In this document: positions 53,225 to 53,476 of the stretch, one piece after another
How the letters are laid out: each line of letters opens with the position of its first letter
Position numbering within the stretch: position 1 is the first letter of the stretch
Origin: JABCPE02 sp963520375
Lineage (GTDB): Bacteria > Bacteroidota > Bacteroidia > Flavobacteriales > Weeksellaceae
DNA length: 53,476 bases
NCBI GenBank assembly: GCA_963520375.1
Contig: CAUQQF010000013.1
Location: 1-53,476, forward strand
Direction of reading: 5' to 3'
Made by a program: the position numbers and the translations under genes
The notes under the pieces: model-generated
Seen by the model: the letters and a program-made list of their open reading frames with translations, nothing else
Told to the model about the DNA's origin: nothing
Database searches by the model: none

Positions 53225-53476
53225 GCTGTGATGTATCCACAAAGTTAAAGAATTTGAAAGCAACTCACAACCTGTTCCAGAAATTGAATAGCAAAAGTAT
53301 TGCTGTGATGTATCCACAAAGTTAAAGAATTTGAAAGCAACTCACAACACCCTCCTGCTGGTGTAGGTCGTGTATAATGCTGTGATGTATCCACAAAGTT
53401 AAAGAATTTGAAAGCAACTCACAACTGCCTTTCCTTGGATTATCTCAATATAAGAGCTGTGATGTATCCACAAAGT
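53225..53476 (-). CRISPR. CRISPR array, 47-nt repeats and 30-nt spacers, continues beyond the window
   Basis: Three complete repeats (53225-53271, 53302-53348, 53379-53425) and the first 21 nt of a fourth (from 53456) are identical. Three 30-nt spacers lie between them. The strand that makes crRNA is minus, because only that sense of the repeat (GTTGTGAGTTGC...) pairs with tracrRNA, and it places the spacer 5' of the repeat as in other type II systems. The array therefore runs toward cas2. The end near cas2 is the distal end of transcription. No targets can be named from sequence alone. Confidence 0.97.
53240..53270 (-). promoter_or_regulatory. Promoter embedded in the CRISPR repeat
   Basis: In the crRNA sense, repeat positions 2-4 are TTG and positions 25-32 are TAACTTTG, 20 nt apart, matching the Bacteroidetes promoter. 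The same element occurs in every repeat. A start at about repeat position 36-38 would give RNAs beginning about 10 nt before each spacer. Confidence 0.6.

Overview
The window looks like chromosomal DNA from a low-GC Bacteroidota bacterium, most likely class Flavobacteriia and near the Chryseobacterium/Riemerella/Bergeyella group (Weeksellaceae). I infer this from protein character and from promoters that repeatedly match the Bacteroidetes sigma-A pattern (TTTG, about 19-20 nt, TAnnTTTG). Other support is a SusC/SusD pair, short lipoprotein signals ending in S-C, a flavobacterial-type ECF sigma/membrane-partner pair and a type II-C CRISPR-Cas9 locus with 47-nt repeats. The species cannot be fixed from this sequence alone.

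Layout: 1-32 is the 3' end of a tRNA. 257-2602 is an AT-rich minus-strand accessory cluster (one cytosolic protein, three lipoproteins). 2720-4649 is a folB-gmk-yicC minus-strand block. 4746-11164 is a plus-strand run: membrane protein, aroC, two thioredoxin-fold proteins, OsmC, a KAS III-like enzyme and an acyltransferase. 11193-16877 is a surface-glycan locus (three minus-strand glycosyltransferases, a sugar aminotransferase and an acetyltransferase, with a divergent glycosyltransferase). 16962-25428 carries MscS, a frameshifted Cys-rich mini-gene, polA, a SIMPL protein, two further glycosyltransferase-type genes and NhaC. 25463-40739 is mostly housekeeping: coiled-coil lipoprotein, ABC-F protein, asnA, smpB, an OmpA protein with calcium-binding repeats, YebC, hflX, dnaJ-grpE, sufS, uspA, an exonuclease, pssA, an LTA-synthase-like sulfatase and a DUF2147 protein.

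40890-45774 is the most unusual part. One promoter is followed by two tandem units, each made of a tiny Met/Cys-rich ORF, an identical 16-nt strand able to pair with the coming terminator arm, and an intrinsic terminator. Only then come susC and susD. This has the geometry of two ribosome-mediated attenuators in series in front of a TonB-dependent uptake system, and suggests control by supply of sulfur amino acids. 45981-47215 holds a small ORF, an ECF sigma factor and its likely membrane partner.

47254-53476 is a type II-C CRISPR system. A tracrRNA is transcribed leftward from a clear promoter and starts almost exactly at its anti-repeat. A large Cas9 (1492 aa), Cas1 and Cas2 run rightward. 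A two-way terminator separates cas2 from an array that runs off the window. Each repeat contains a Bacteroidetes-type promoter directed leftward, so each crRNA could be made from its own promoter, as in Neisseria-type II-C systems but with a different sigma consensus.
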